From positions 1 through 64,000 of the forward strand of contig CAKRAK010000012.1 in assembly GCA_934294885.1 (NCBI GenBank): DNA of 64,000 bases, given 5' to 3'. The number at the start of each line of letters is the position of its first letter. Within the stretch, counting starts at the first letter, position 1. The notes beneath the pieces were generated by a model that saw nothing but the letters and a program-made list of their open reading frames with translations, was not told the origin of the DNA and did not search any database. The DNA is from an uncultured Lachnospiraceae bacterium (GTDB lineage Bacteria > Bacillota > Clostridia > Lachnospirales > Lachnospiraceae). Position numbers and translations under genes: made by a program. Positions 31,938 to 41,144 of the stretch are shown here, piece after piece.

Positions 31938-32831
31938 ATGGTAAATAATAATATAACGAATATGGAGCAGGTAATTGCAAAGGCATATACACTAAGTGAG
32001 GCTTTACCGTACATACAGAAGTTTAACGGAAAAAAGATTGTAGTTAAGTATGGCGGAAGTGCCATGTTAGATGAGAGTTTAAAGTACAATGTAATTCGTG
32101 ATATTGCGATGTTAAAGCTAATCGGTATGAAGCCGATTGTGGTTCACGGTGGTGGAAAGGAAATCAGCAAGTGGGTTAAGATGATTGGAAAGGAACCGGA
32201 ATTCATTAACGGCTTGCGTGTTACAGATGCAGAGACTATGGAGATTGCGGAAATGGTACTTTCCAAAGTGAACAAGGGTCTTGTTCAGATGATGCAGAAG
32301 CTTGGTATCAATGCAGTTGGAATCAGTGGTAAGGATGCGGGTCTTATGACCGTTGCCAAGAAGTTTCCGGGTGGAAAAGATATCGGATACGTAGGAGAAG
32401 TAACTAAGGTGGATGGAAAGCTTTTGGATACATTGATCGATAGTGATTTCATTCCTGTTATTGCACCGATTGGTTCTTCCGAGGATTTTGAAAGCTATAA
32501 TATTAATGCCGATGATGCTGCATGTGCGGTAGCAAAAGCGATTAAAGCGGAAAAATTAGTATTCTTAACAGATATTGAGGGTGTATTTGTAGATCCGACA
32601 GATAAGGATACTTTAATTTCCGAGATGAATGTAAATGAAGCAAAAGAGTTTATTGAAAAAGGTATTGTAGGCGGAGGCATGCTGCCAAAACTGACGAATT
32701 GTATTGATGCAATTGAAAACGGAGTTTCCAGAGTCCATGTGTTAGACGGAAGAGTCGAACATTGTCTGTTGCTGGAGTTCTTTACCGAAAAGGGTATCGG
32801 TACTGCTATTTTGAAGGAACCATTATTTTAA
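31938..32831 (+). CDS. argB: Acetylglutamate kinase
   Basis: Phosphorylates N-acetylglutamate. Amino-acid kinase fold with KKIVVKYGGSAM (phosphate loop), VVHGGGKEISKW, FINGLRVTDAETMEIAEMVL, the substrate-binding NINADDAACAVAKAI, VFLTDIEGVF and GGGMLPKLTNCIDAI. The N-terminal helix of about 25 residues before the core is typical of arginine-inhibited hexameric forms, so feedback inhibition is plausible. AAAGGAG precedes the ATG. Confidence 0.96.
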   Translation: MVNNNITNMEQVIAKAYTLSEALPYIQKFNGKKIVVKYGGSAMLDESLKYNVIRDIAMLKLIGMKPIVVHGGGKEISKWVKMIGKEPEFINGLRVTDAETMEIAEMVLSKVNKGLVQMMQKLGINAVGISGKDAGLMTVAKKFPGGKDIGYVGEVTKVDGKLLDTLIDSDFIPVIAPIGSSEDFESYNINADDAACAVAKAIKAEKLVFLTDIEGVFVDPTDKDTLISEMNVNEAKEFIEKGIVGGGMLPKLTNCIDAIENGVSRVHVLDGRVEHCLLLEFFTEKGIGTAILKEPLF

Positions 32832-32851
32832 AAACTTATCATAAAGTAAGA

Positions 32852-32881
32852 ATAAGTCATGTAAACTATTACATGGCTTAT
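32852..32881 (+). terminator. Stem-loop after argB
   Basis: ATAAGTCATGTAA pairs with TTACATGGCTTAT over 13 bp with one G-U and a 4-nt loop. The following sequence is only moderately T-rich, so termination may be partial. Confidence 0.5.
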
Positions 32882-32904
32882 CCTTTATCAAGAGGTAAAT
32901 ATAT

Positions 32905-34170
32905 ATGAAAAATAAAATTATGGGATTGATAATGTGTGGTATTCTTTTTGCTGTGTGTGTAACCGGTTGTACAGGCAGACAGCAACAGTCTAAACAGCAG
33001 GCTCAAAAGGTTTCTTACAGCAGTTTGATGAAAAACTGGAATGCTTTATCAAAGGAGGAAGCGATTACCCTTTGGTATACAGAAAAATCCGATGAAAAAT
33101 GGTTAAAGACAATGGCAAAGGATTTTGAAAAGGCATACGGAAAAAAAGTAGAGCTTGTATTTTATGATGGCAATACATTTTATGAGGATATGAATACTGC
33201 CAACCAGCAGGGAAAAGGACCGGATGTGTATCTGTGTGGAAATGATCAGTTAGAGCTTGTGAGAAATCTGGGACTGGCTGAGGAAAATACGGCATTTGAT
33301 TCCAAGCTTTGGGAAGAAAATTATCCGGAGGTTGCAAAGGATGCGGTTACCTTTAAAAATCAGCAATACGGATATCCGGTATATTTTGACACCTATTGTC
33401 TTGTATATGATTCCAAGTTATTGGAAAAAGCGCCGGCTTCCATGGATGATATATTAAGCTTTGCGGATGAATATTCGGATACAGGAGCAACAAAAGCAAT
33501 TTTACGATGGGATGTAGCGGATCCGTATATCAATACTATGTTTTTAGCTTCTTATGCAGATATTTTCGGAGAACAGGGGGATGATTCCACCTCCTTTGAT
33601 ATCTGCAATGAAAAGACGATAGAAGCCATGAAGTATTTTAATTCTGTCAGTGAATATATGTGGATGGATAAAAATAATATTTCTCATGATATTGTAAAAA
33701 ACAGAATCAAGGAAGGTACCCTGGTGCTTGGATTATGCAAGTCGGATATCCTTCAGCTTCTGGATGAAGCCAATCAATCAGGAGAGGTTGCATATAAGCT
33801 TTCTTATCTGCCAAGCCTGACAGCCGATCTGTCTACCAAAGCATATTCCACAACCTATATTGCCATGGTAAATCCATATACGTCAGATGAGAATCTTGCC
33901 AATCTCTTTGCCTGTTATTTAAGCTATGGAAATCCAAAGGCTTTGTTTGAGGGAAACGGAAAGCTGTCGGTTGTAGATTTGGGAGATGACTTAGACGAAA
34001 ATCAGTCCATTTTATATGCACAATATTTAAATTCCACTCCGGTACCTAAGGTTATGCTTTTTGGAGATTATATCAGTGAAAGTGGGATTACATATGATGC
34101 AATCTGGGATGGAAAGGATGTGGAGGAGCAGCTGTCTGCATTACAGGAGAAAATGAAAGAGAAAATGTAG
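32905..34170 (+). CDS. Extracellular solute-binding lipoprotein (family 1, sugar-type ABC)
   Basis: Signal peptide with lipobox VTGC (Cys near residue 22), then a two-lobed periplasmic-binding fold: ITLWYTEKSDEKWLKTMAKDFEKAYGKKVELVFYDG is the usual start of carbohydrate-binding proteins. It has 421 aa. No permease or ATPase gene is adjacent, so the transporter, if any, is elsewhere. The specific ligand cannot be told. The ribosome site AAGAGG lies about 9 nt before the ATG. Confidence 0.85.
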   Translation: MKNKIMGLIMCGILFAVCVTGCTGRQQQSKQQAQKVSYSSLMKNWNALSKEEAITLWYTEKSDEKWLKTMAKDFEKAYGKKVELVFYDGNTFYEDMNTANQQGKGPDVYLCGNDQLELVRNLGLAEENTAFDSKLWEENYPEVAKDAVTFKNQQYGYPVYFDTYCLVYDSKLLEKAPASMDDILSFADEYSDTGATKAILRWDVADPYINTMFLASYADIFGEQGDDSTSFDICNEKTIEAMKYFNSVSEYMWMDKNNISHDIVKNRIKEGTLVLGLCKSDILQLLDEANQSGEVAYKLSYLPSLTADLSTKAYSTTYIAMVNPYTSDENLANLFACYLSYGNPKALFEGNGKLSVVDLGDDLDENQSILYAQYLNSTPVPKVMLFGDYISESGITYDAIWDGKDVEEQLSALQEKMKEKM

Positions 34171-34242
34171 AAGGATTCATGCTGCAGTGTGGAGATGGAA
34201 TGTCTGTTAATATGAATGAAAACAAAAGAGAATGAATATAAT

Positions 34243-34270
34243 AAAAACAGTGTAGGAATACACTGTTTTT
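34243..34270 (+). terminator. Terminator after the solute-binding protein
   Basis: AAAAACAGTGTA pairs perfectly with TACACTGTTTTT around a 4-nt loop, followed by TATTATATTT. Confidence 0.85.
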
Positions 34271-34296
34271 TATTATATTTGAGAGGGGCGAAAATC

Positions 34297-34737
34297 ATGT
34301 GGGGGTTGTTGATTGCCTGTATATCAGGTGCATTAATGAGCATACAGGGTGTATTTAATACAGGAGTAACAAAGGAATCCGGGCCATGGATTACCAACTG
34401 CTTTGTTCAGTTAACTGCTTTTTTTGTATGTGTAGGATTTTATCTTTTTTCCGAAATGGGAAAGGTATCGGTTGGAGATATCTTTAAGGTTGAGCATAAA
34501 TATATGCTGTTAGGCGGAGTAATCGGTGCATTTATAACCTTTACGGTTATCAAAAGTATGTCAAGCTTAGGTCCTGCCCAGGCAATACTGATGATTGTTG
34601 TTACACAGGTGCTTGTAGGATACTTAATTGAATTATTTGGTTTGTTCGGAGTAGAAAAAGTACCTTTTTCATGGTGGAAGCTTGTAGGAATTATGGTTGC
34701 AATTGTCGGTATTGTAATTTTTAAATGGGAAAAGTAA
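34297..34737 (+). CDS. YdcZ/DUF606-family membrane protein (DMT superfamily)
   Basis: A 146-aa membrane protein with about five hydrophobic helices and the family start WGLLIACISGALMSIQGVFNT. The tail SWWKLVGIMVAIVGIVIFKWEK is also typical of the half-size drug/metabolite transporters that work as dimers. Start ATG 34297 has GAGAGGGG upstream; the frame from 34216 overlaps the preceding terminator and is rejected. The substrate is unknown. Confidence 0.85.
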   Translation: MWGLLIACISGALMSIQGVFNTGVTKESGPWITNCFVQLTAFFVCVGFYLFSEMGKVSVGDIFKVEHKYMLLGGVIGAFITFTVIKSMSSLGPAQAILMIVVTQVLVGYLIELFGLFGVEKVPFSWWKLVGIMVAIVGIVIFKWEK

Positions 34738-34862
34738 AAATTCTTAAAAAAAAAGAGAAAAAGAGGTTGTAAAACCGTTTCATTTTCGTTATTATGGTTC
34801 TGTATCGAATTATATTAAATTGCTGACACTCTGTTTTTTTATAAGATTTTAGTAAAAAAGGA

Positions 34863-35444
34863 GTGTTACATATGAACAAATTAATATGGGTATTAATGTT
34901 ATTGATGCTTTGTTTTTTTACCGGATGCAGTCAGGAAGATGTGATATTGACGTCAGAGGAATTCCTTCATGGGACGTCCGAGACATCTGAACAGGAGAAT
35001 TCTTCCTTAGAGGATACTGATGAGGTGTCTGATGTGTTTGTATATGTTTGTGGACATGTTAAGAATCCGGGAGTATATTCTTTGCCGGAACAGGCAAGAA
35101 TTGTAGATGCGTTGGAATTGGCAGGAGGCTTAACTGAGGATGGTAATGGACTTGCCCTGAATCAGGCTGAGTGTGTAACAGACGGGATGACCTTATATGT
35201 TCCGGGATGTGATGGAGCTGCAGAGCCGAAGACAGAAACAGATGATGGACTGATTAATATTAATACCGCTGATAAGGAAGCTCTTATGACGGTGCCGGGA
35301 ATTGGTGAAAGTAAGGCAGATGCCATTATTTCTTACCGTGAACAAAACGGTAATTTTAGTAAGGTCGAAGATTTGATGAATATTTCCGGAATCAAAGAAG
35401 GGGTTTTCAATAAAATAAAGAGTCATGTAAAAGTGACGGGATAG
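34863..35444 (+). CDS. comEA: ComEA-like DNA-binding lipoprotein
   Basis: The N-terminus MNKLIWVLMLLMLCFFTGCS has a lipobox FTGC, so it is probably lipid-anchored, not membrane-spanning as in Bacillus ComEA. An SLBB domain (about 55-110, VYVCGHVKNPGVYSLPEQARIVDALELAGG) is followed by helix-hairpin-helix DNA-binding motifs (130-193, ININTADKEALMTVPGIGESKADAIISYRE). Known ComEA binds incoming DNA outside the membrane and passes it to ComEC, which lies 3.2 kb downstream. A weak stem-loop (CCCTG/CAGGG, 35461-35480) follows. Confidence 0.88.
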   Translation: MLHMNKLIWVLMLLMLCFFTGCSQEDVILTSEEFLHGTSETSEQENSSLEDTDEVSDVFVYVCGHVKNPGVYSLPEQARIVDALELAGGLTEDGNGLALNQAECVTDGMTLYVPGCDGAAEPKTETDDGLININTADKEALMTVPGIGESKADAIISYREQNGNFSKVEDLMNISGIKEGVFNKIKSHVKVTG

Positions 35445-35499
35445 AAAATGTTAGCAGATGCCCTGTAAGTTATAGCAGGGTTTTATATAGAGGAGATTA

Positions 35500-36189
35500 A
35501 TGATGAAAAAAGTTTTGGTAGTGGATGATGAAAAGTTGATTGTGAAAGGAATTAAGTTTTCATTAGAGCAGGATGATATGGTTGTCACTCCTGCATATGA
35601 TGGTGAAGAAGCATTGGAACTGGCAAGGAATAACGAATATGACATGATATTACTGGATATCATGCTGCCTGGATTGTCCGGCTTTGAGGTTTGTCAGGCA
35701 ATTCGTGATTTTTCGGATGTTCCGATTATTATGCTTACCGCAAAAGGCGATGACATGGACAAGATTTTAGGTCTTGAATATGGAGCTGATGATTACATTA
35801 CCAAACCGTTTAATATCTTAGAGGTTAAGGCAAGAATTAAGGCAATTATGCGTCGGAACCAGAAGCGTGTGCCTTTAGTAGAACAACCGAAGAAAATTGT
35901 TGAAGGCGAATTGATGATTGAGTTAGAAAGCCGTGAAGTTTCTATTTCCGGTGAGGAGATTAACCTGACTGCAAAAGAATATAATATTCTGACTCTTTTG
36001 TTGCTTCACCCCAATAAGGTTTACACCCGGGATGATCTGTTAAAAGCTGTATGGGGAAGTGATTCCTTAGGTGATGGACGTACCGTGGATGTTCATGTAA
36101 GAAGATTACGTGAGAAGGTAGAAGAAAATCCGGGAGAGCCAAAGTACATTCAGACAAAGTGGGGAGTTGGTTACTATTTTAAAAAATAA
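35500..36189 (+). CDS. OmpR/PhoB-family response regulator
   Basis: Receiver domain with acidic pocket VDDE, phosphoacceptor D53 (MILLDIMLPGLSG), T in MLTAKG and K in ITKPF; a winged-helix DNA-binding domain from about 132 (LTAKEYNILTLLLLHPNKVYTRDDLLKAVWG, RTVDVHVRRLREKVE). The length of 229 aa is typical. Start at 35500 or 35503 (ATGATG); GAGGAG upstream. The downstream kinase gene overlaps by 23 nt, so they are a translationally coupled pair. The regulated genes are unknown. Confidence 0.95.
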   Translation: MMKKVLVVDDEKLIVKGIKFSLEQDDMVVTPAYDGEEALELARNNEYDMILLDIMLPGLSGFEVCQAIRDFSDVPIIMLTAKGDDMDKILGLEYGADDYITKPFNILEVKARIKAIMRRNQKRVPLVEQPKKIVEGELMIELESREVSISGEEINLTAKEYNILTLLLLHPNKVYTRDDLLKAVWGSDSLGDGRTVDVHVRRLREKVEENPGEPKYIQTKWGVGYYFKK

Positions 36190-37600
36190 AAAATCCAATC
36201 CTTTTCGCAGTTTGAAGGTTGTTATATTTATTGCCTTCTTTTTATTATCTATGATTGCTATGATTTCTTTTACCATTATGATAAAGCATGCATATAATCA
36301 GAAGACAGTGGAGGAGAAGCTGTCTTCTGTACAGAATGAATGTAGCATAATGGGTAATCAGATTCTTGTTAATCAGTTTATAATTGATTCCCTTCAGGAT
36401 AATTTGAATATGGAGATAGACCAGCTGGCAAATGTTTGGGAAGGACGTATTCTTGTGGTTGATTCTAACTATAAGATTGTCAAGGATACCTATATGATCG
36501 ACCAGGGTAATTATATTATTTATGATAAGGTGTTTTCAGTTATGCATGGAAAACTGGATCGGAGTGTCCGGCGGATCGATGATTATGCAGAGATTATTAT
36601 TCCTATCGTGAATGCTGATAAGAATGTCAATGGCGTTATGATCGCTACGGTATCCCTTGCGGATATTGAGTCTACGAACCAGTATATTGCCTTGAAGATA
36701 AATATCATGCTGGTTTTGTATGGATTGATTTCTTTTATCATTGCCTTTTGTATTGCAAAGTTTGGGTTCAGGGATTTTGCCAGACTCAATACCCAGTTAA
36801 AGGGTCTGAATGAAGGACAGTTAGAACCGATTCAGATTGGGAAGACCGTAAAGGAGTTTGAGGATATACAGGATTCTTTTAATGTTGTCATTGAAAAAAT
36901 GCAGTTGTTAGAGACTTCCAGACAGGAATTTGTATCCAATGTGTCTCATGAGTTAAAAACACCTATTACATCTATGAAGGTTTTGGCGGATTCCCTGCTG
37001 CTTCAGGAGGATATTCCGGCTGAACTTTATCGGGAATTTATGACAGACATGGTGGAAGAGATTGATCGTGAAACGAAGATTATTAATGACTTATTGACTC
37101 TGGTCAAAATGGACAAGAAAGCATCGGCCCTTAATATCGAGGCGGTTAATATTAATTCCATGTTGGAGTTGTTATTGAAGCGTATTAAGCCTTTGGCAGC
37201 AAAGAGGAATATAGAGGTTGTATTCGAAAGCTTCCGTGAGGTTGTAGGAGAAGTGGATGAAGTAAAATTGTCCCTTGCATTTTCTAATTTAATCGAGAAT
37301 GCGGTAAAGTATAACAATGACGGTGGAAGCGTACATGTATCATTGAACGCGGATCACAAATTCTTTTATGTAAAGGTTCAGGATAATGGAGTAGGTATTC
37401 CGGAGGAATGTCAATCCCAGGTGTTTGAACGGTTTTACCGCGTGGATAAGGCGAGAAGCCGGGAGACCGGAGGAACCGGTTTGGGATTAGCCATTACCCG
37501 TAATGCAATTTTGATGCATAAGGGAGCAATCAAGTTATATTCGGAGCCGGGGGAGGGAACGACCTTTACGGTACGGATTCCCTTAAAGTTTGTGAATTAA
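36167..37600 (+). CDS. Sensor histidine kinase
   Basis: Membrane kinase of 477 aa: TM1 (about 17-38), an extracytoplasmic sensor of about 135 residues, TM2 (about 178-202), HAMP, HisKA with H261 (SNVSHELKTPITSM), and HATPase with N-box NLIENAVKYNNDGG, G1 DNGVGIP and G2 GGTGLGLAI. The start is taken as TTG 36167, which overlaps the regulator gene; no clear ribosome site is visible there and no ATG exists before TM1, so the exact start is uncertain. The overall form resembles PhoR/WalK-type kinases. Confidence 0.92.
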   Translation: MVTILKNKKSNPFRSLKVVIFIAFFLLSMIAMISFTIMIKHAYNQKTVEEKLSSVQNECSIMGNQILVNQFIIDSLQDNLNMEIDQLANVWEGRILVVDSNYKIVKDTYMIDQGNYIIYDKVFSVMHGKLDRSVRRIDDYAEIIIPIVNADKNVNGVMIATVSLADIESTNQYIALKINIMLVLYGLISFIIAFCIAKFGFRDFARLNTQLKGLNEGQLEPIQIGKTVKEFEDIQDSFNVVIEKMQLLETSRQEFVSNVSHELKTPITSMKVLADSLLLQEDIPAELYREFMTDMVEEIDRETKIINDLLTLVKMDKKASALNIEAVNINSMLELLLKRIKPLAAKRNIEVVFESFREVVGEVDEVKLSLAFSNLIENAVKYNNDGGSVHVSLNADHKFFYVKVQDNGVGIPEECQSQVFERFYRVDKARSRETGGTGLGLAITRNAILMHKGAIKLYSEPGEGTTFTVRIPLKFVN

Positions 37601-37632
37601 TACATGGGAACAGTATAAGAGGAGATGAAAAA

Positions 37633-38637
37633 TTGAAAAAAACAGCAGTATGTTTACTTTTGTGTCTTCTGACTCTGCTTACTGCCTGTGGAGTAAAAAA
37701 TAAGCAGACTCAGGAAGAATACGAATTAGGCAGTAATGAGATTTATATCTATTATCAAAGCTTGGATCAGAATGATCTGTCTGAGAAACCATTTAAACTG
37801 AAAAAAAATGAGGATGTACTGGTTTGTGTGGATAATATTATAACGGCATTGTCGGATGTAGAGGAGAAGGATAAATTCCTTTCTCCGATTCCCAAGGAAA
37901 TGATATACAAAAGCTGTAATCATGGACAGCGAAAGGGAAATATAGAGGTTCATTTTGATGTTGTGTACGACAGCATAACGGCTGAGAATTTGTTATTCTT
38001 TAAGGCATGTGTTACAAAGTCGATTTTGAATCTGGAAGGGGTGAATTCCGTTACACTGTATTTGACGGATTTGGCAAACTCTGATTTAGAGACTGCTACC
38101 ATTTCGGAGTACTTTGATGATGATTCCTTTAACATGGTATTTGATAAAGAGAACGGATACACACAAAAGGGTGCAATTACTGTTTACTTTGCAAGTCAGG
38201 ATGGTAAGGTATTAAAGGAATATCGAAAGACAGTGGAAATCAGCAATAATACCTCATTGCCGAGACTGGTTTTGGAGACCTTGATTGCAGGGCCGGAAAG
38301 TGAGGATTACAGGGCAACGGTTTCTTCAAAAGTAAAAGTTCAAAAGATTACCGTAAAGGACGGTATATGCTACGTGGATTTAAGCGATGAATTTTATGAT
38401 TCGGATAATACATTATCCAATGATATTATTATTTATTCCATTGTAGATTCATTAGTGGAATTACCGGGTGTTTCAAAGGTGCAATTTTTGCGGAATGGGG
38501 AAAAACAATCCCTGTTTCGGGAAAGTCTTCCTTTTGATGGATTATTTGAACGCAATCTGGATTTGATTGAACAGGAGGAGACGACTCAGGAAGAAACAAC
38601 AGAGGAGATATTAGAAGAGAATAATACAAAAGAATAA
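37633..38637 (+). CDS. GerMN-domain lipoprotein
   Basis: Signal peptide with lipobox LTAC (Cys near residue 19), then two GerMN-type domains: about 36-165 and 175-310, the second with ITVYFASQDGKVLKEYRKTVE, LPRLVLETLIAGPE and ITVKDGICYVDLSDEF. GerM-like proteins act in sporulation and germination at the cell envelope in Bacillus; other GerMN lipoproteins are linked to cell-wall sensing kinases such as the gene just upstream. The start is TTG with AGAGGAG upstream. The acidic Glu/Thr tail ends TEEILEENNTKE. Confidence 0.85.
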   Translation: MKKTAVCLLLCLLTLLTACGVKNKQTQEEYELGSNEIYIYYQSLDQNDLSEKPFKLKKNEDVLVCVDNIITALSDVEEKDKFLSPIPKEMIYKSCNHGQRKGNIEVHFDVVYDSITAENLLFFKACVTKSILNLEGVNSVTLYLTDLANSDLETATISEYFDDDSFNMVFDKENGYTQKGAITVYFASQDGKVLKEYRKTVEISNNTSLPRLVLETLIAGPESEDYRATVSSKVKVQKITVKDGICYVDLSDEFYDSDNTLSNDIIIYSIVDSLVELPGVSKVQFLRNGEKQSLFRESLPFDGLFERNLDLIEQEETTQEETTEEILEENNTKE

Positions 38638-38655
38638 AGGAAAGAGGATATCGTT

Positions 38656-41043
38656 TTGAAAAGACCAGTGATTATTTGGGTAAGCTTGTTCATACTTGGA
38701 GAAATAATGAGCCTACGATTGTCATCGGTTCAAATGCTGATATGTTTATTAGGAGTGCTTGTAATAATTGCGGGCACTCCGTTTTTTTTTAAAGAGTGGA
38801 AGGTGCTGCACAAAAAATTATGGCTGATTGGAGGCGTGTTTTTATTAATTGGCGTATGTAATACGGAAAGAGTAAAAAATAAACTGGAATGGATGAAATT
38901 TTGCTATGGTCAAAATGTTACTTTTACGGGGACGGTTATTGACGTTGAGGAAAAGACCAATGCAACTTATTATATTATTAAAACAGATTATATAGAAGCG
39001 GATTGTGAAAAGGCAGACAAGAAAACCTATAACCGACCGGTAAAGCTTCGCATTACACTTTCGGATTTTCGTAAGAATCTTTCAAAACCCGTGAGCCTGA
39101 TGAAGGGTGACCGGCTAAAGGCAAATGGAGAGGGGGCACGGTTTTCCTGTGCAACGAATCCCGGTGGATATGATGAAGCTTCCTATCAATATGGAAGGGG
39201 GATTTATCTGGCATGTGACCGGGTGGAGGTGGAGACACTTATAAGACCATCCTTTTGCATATCTGCAATTTTGACTAAAGTCAGAAATCGATTGAAAAAA
39301 ATATTTTATGTCTGCCTGTCGGAAAAGGATGGTTCTCTGGCAACTGCCATGGTTTTGGGGGATAAAGGGGGATTGGATTCAGATGTGAAAAAGATGTATC
39401 AGAGTAACGGAATTGCACATCTGATTGCGATATCGGGGCTTCACATTGCCATGATCGGAGGAAGCCTGTATAAGCTTTTAAGACGGCTTTTAGGGGGATA
39501 TGTAATTCCGGTAGGCTGCGGTATCGGATTTATTGTTTGTTATGGTGTTATGACAGGCTTATCGGGAGCAACCCTTCGGGCGGTTATTATGTTAGCCTTA
39601 AGTCTTATGGCTCAATTGTTGGGACGGAGATATGATATATTGACTGCGGTAAGTTTTTCCCTTTTGCTGATGCTGTTATATAATCCTTTTCAGATCGTTC
39701 AGGCAGGTTTTTTGTTGTCGTTTGGAGCCATTTTGGGAATTGCGGTCATTCATCCGGTATGGAAGCATATATTTCCGACGCTTCCTAAATGGAGTGACGG
39801 TTTTTTTGTAAGTTTAAGTGTTCAGCTTAGTCTGACTCCTGTCATGCTGTATTTTTTCTATGAGATACCGGTGTATAGCATTATTTTGAATATTATCGTA
39901 GTTCCGGTTATGAGCATATTGCTGTTTTTTCTCCTGCTTAGCGGATTTGTGGGACTGTTTTCTCTAAAATACGGAATCTATGCCGCTTGTCCGGCAAGGC
40001 TGATCTTTCGGTTTTATGAACTGCTTTGTCATATAAATGAAAGACTGCCGGGAACCACAATGTGTATGGGACGTCCATCTGCTTTATGGATGGGAGCTTA
40101 TTACGGAATCCTTATTTTATTTTTAATTGTTGTATATCATATGGATGCCTTGAAAATGGGATGCCGGATGGCAAGAATCTATTTGGTTATGGTAATGCTT
40201 AGTATCACTTCTTTATTTGTAGTTCCCTTTGTTATGAAGGATGAGCTGATGATTTGTATGTTTGACGTGGAGCAGGGGGATGGATTGTATGTCAGAACAC
40301 CGAAGCATACCAATATTTTGATTGATGGCGGAAGCAGCTCCAAACAAAAGGTTGGAACTTATGTGTTGGAAAACGGATTAAAGTATTATGGCTGTTCGAT
40401 GCTTGAGTATGTCATAATTACCCACAGTGATCAGGATCATTACAGCGGAGTAAAAGAATTATTGGAAAATGATTCCATTAAGATTAAGAATATGATATTG
40501 CCATATATTGAAAATCCGGATGATGCATATCATGCATTGGAATCCCTTGCCAAACAAAGAAACACCAAACTAATATATATGGCAAGGGAGGATTTTCTTG
40601 TGACAGATGGTGTTACTTTTTATTGCCTGAATCCGGAAAACAGAAGCTATGAGGATAAAAATACAGGAAGCCTTGTATTCCTGTTAAGTTATATGGACTT
40701 TGATATGTTATTTACCGGCGACATGGATGAGACTGTGGAAAAGGAGTTGTTGAAGCAGAAAAAACAGTGGTTTACCAGCCGGACAGAGGGCAGTCTGGAT
40801 GTATTAAAGGTTGCACATCATGGTTCAAAAACAGCATCTACGAAAGAGTTCCTTCGTATGCTGCATCCTAAGGTTGCACTGATATCCGCCGGGGAGAATA
40901 ATCGGTACGGTCATCCCAATCAGGAAACTTTGACCAATCTGGAAGAAATGAAATGTGAAATTTACAATACAATGGAATGTGGGGAAGTGAAAATAAAGGT
41001 TAATCAGAAAGGGTTGGTGGTTCATCGCTATAACAAAAAGTAG
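38656..41043 (+). CDS. comEC: DNA internalisation channel ComEC/Rec2
   Basis: Polytopic protein that carries single-stranded DNA across the membrane during transformation. The N-terminal soluble region (about 55-190) is followed by the competence domain with about eight membrane helices (SNGIAHLIAISGLHIAMIGG, GLSGATLRAVIMLALSLMAQLLGRR). The C-terminal metallo-beta-lactamase-like nuclease domain has THSDQDHYSGVKELL, FTGDMDE and VAHHGSKTAS. The length of 795 aa is full size. The start is TTG with AGGAAAGAGG upstream. comEB is absent here; comEA lies upstream, split off by four genes. Confidence 0.95.
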   Translation: MKRPVIIWVSLFILGEIMSLRLSSVQMLICLLGVLVIIAGTPFFFKEWKVLHKKLWLIGGVFLLIGVCNTERVKNKLEWMKFCYGQNVTFTGTVIDVEEKTNATYYIIKTDYIEADCEKADKKTYNRPVKLRITLSDFRKNLSKPVSLMKGDRLKANGEGARFSCATNPGGYDEASYQYGRGIYLACDRVEVETLIRPSFCISAILTKVRNRLKKIFYVCLSEKDGSLATAMVLGDKGGLDSDVKKMYQSNGIAHLIAISGLHIAMIGGSLYKLLRRLLGGYVIPVGCGIGFIVCYGVMTGLSGATLRAVIMLALSLMAQLLGRRYDILTAVSFSLLLMLLYNPFQIVQAGFLLSFGAILGIAVIHPVWKHIFPTLPKWSDGFFVSLSVQLSLTPVMLYFFYEIPVYSIILNIIVVPVMSILLFFLLLSGFVGLFSLKYGIYAACPARLIFRFYELLCHINERLPGTTMCMGRPSALWMGAYYGILILFLIVVYHMDALKMGCRMARIYLVMVMLSITSLFVVPFVMKDELMICMFDVEQGDGLYVRTPKHTNILIDGGSSSKQKVGTYVLENGLKYYGCSMLEYVIITHSDQDHYSGVKELLENDSIKIKNMILPYIENPDDAYHALESLAKQRNTKLIYMAREDFLVTDGVTFYCLNPENRSYEDKNTGSLVFLLSYMDFDMLFTGDMDETVEKELLKQKKQWFTSRTEGSLDVLKVAHHGSKTASTKEFLRMLHPKVALISAGENNRYGHPNQETLTNLEEMKCEIYNTMECGEVKIKVNQKGLVVHRYNKK

Positions 41044-41144
41044 GGATACGAAATCCATCATCTGCTTTTAAAAGCTGTTTTTTCAGGTAAGAAAATATGA
41101 TATAATAATCAAGGCAGTAAAGTATTACAAGAGCGGAGTGAGTT

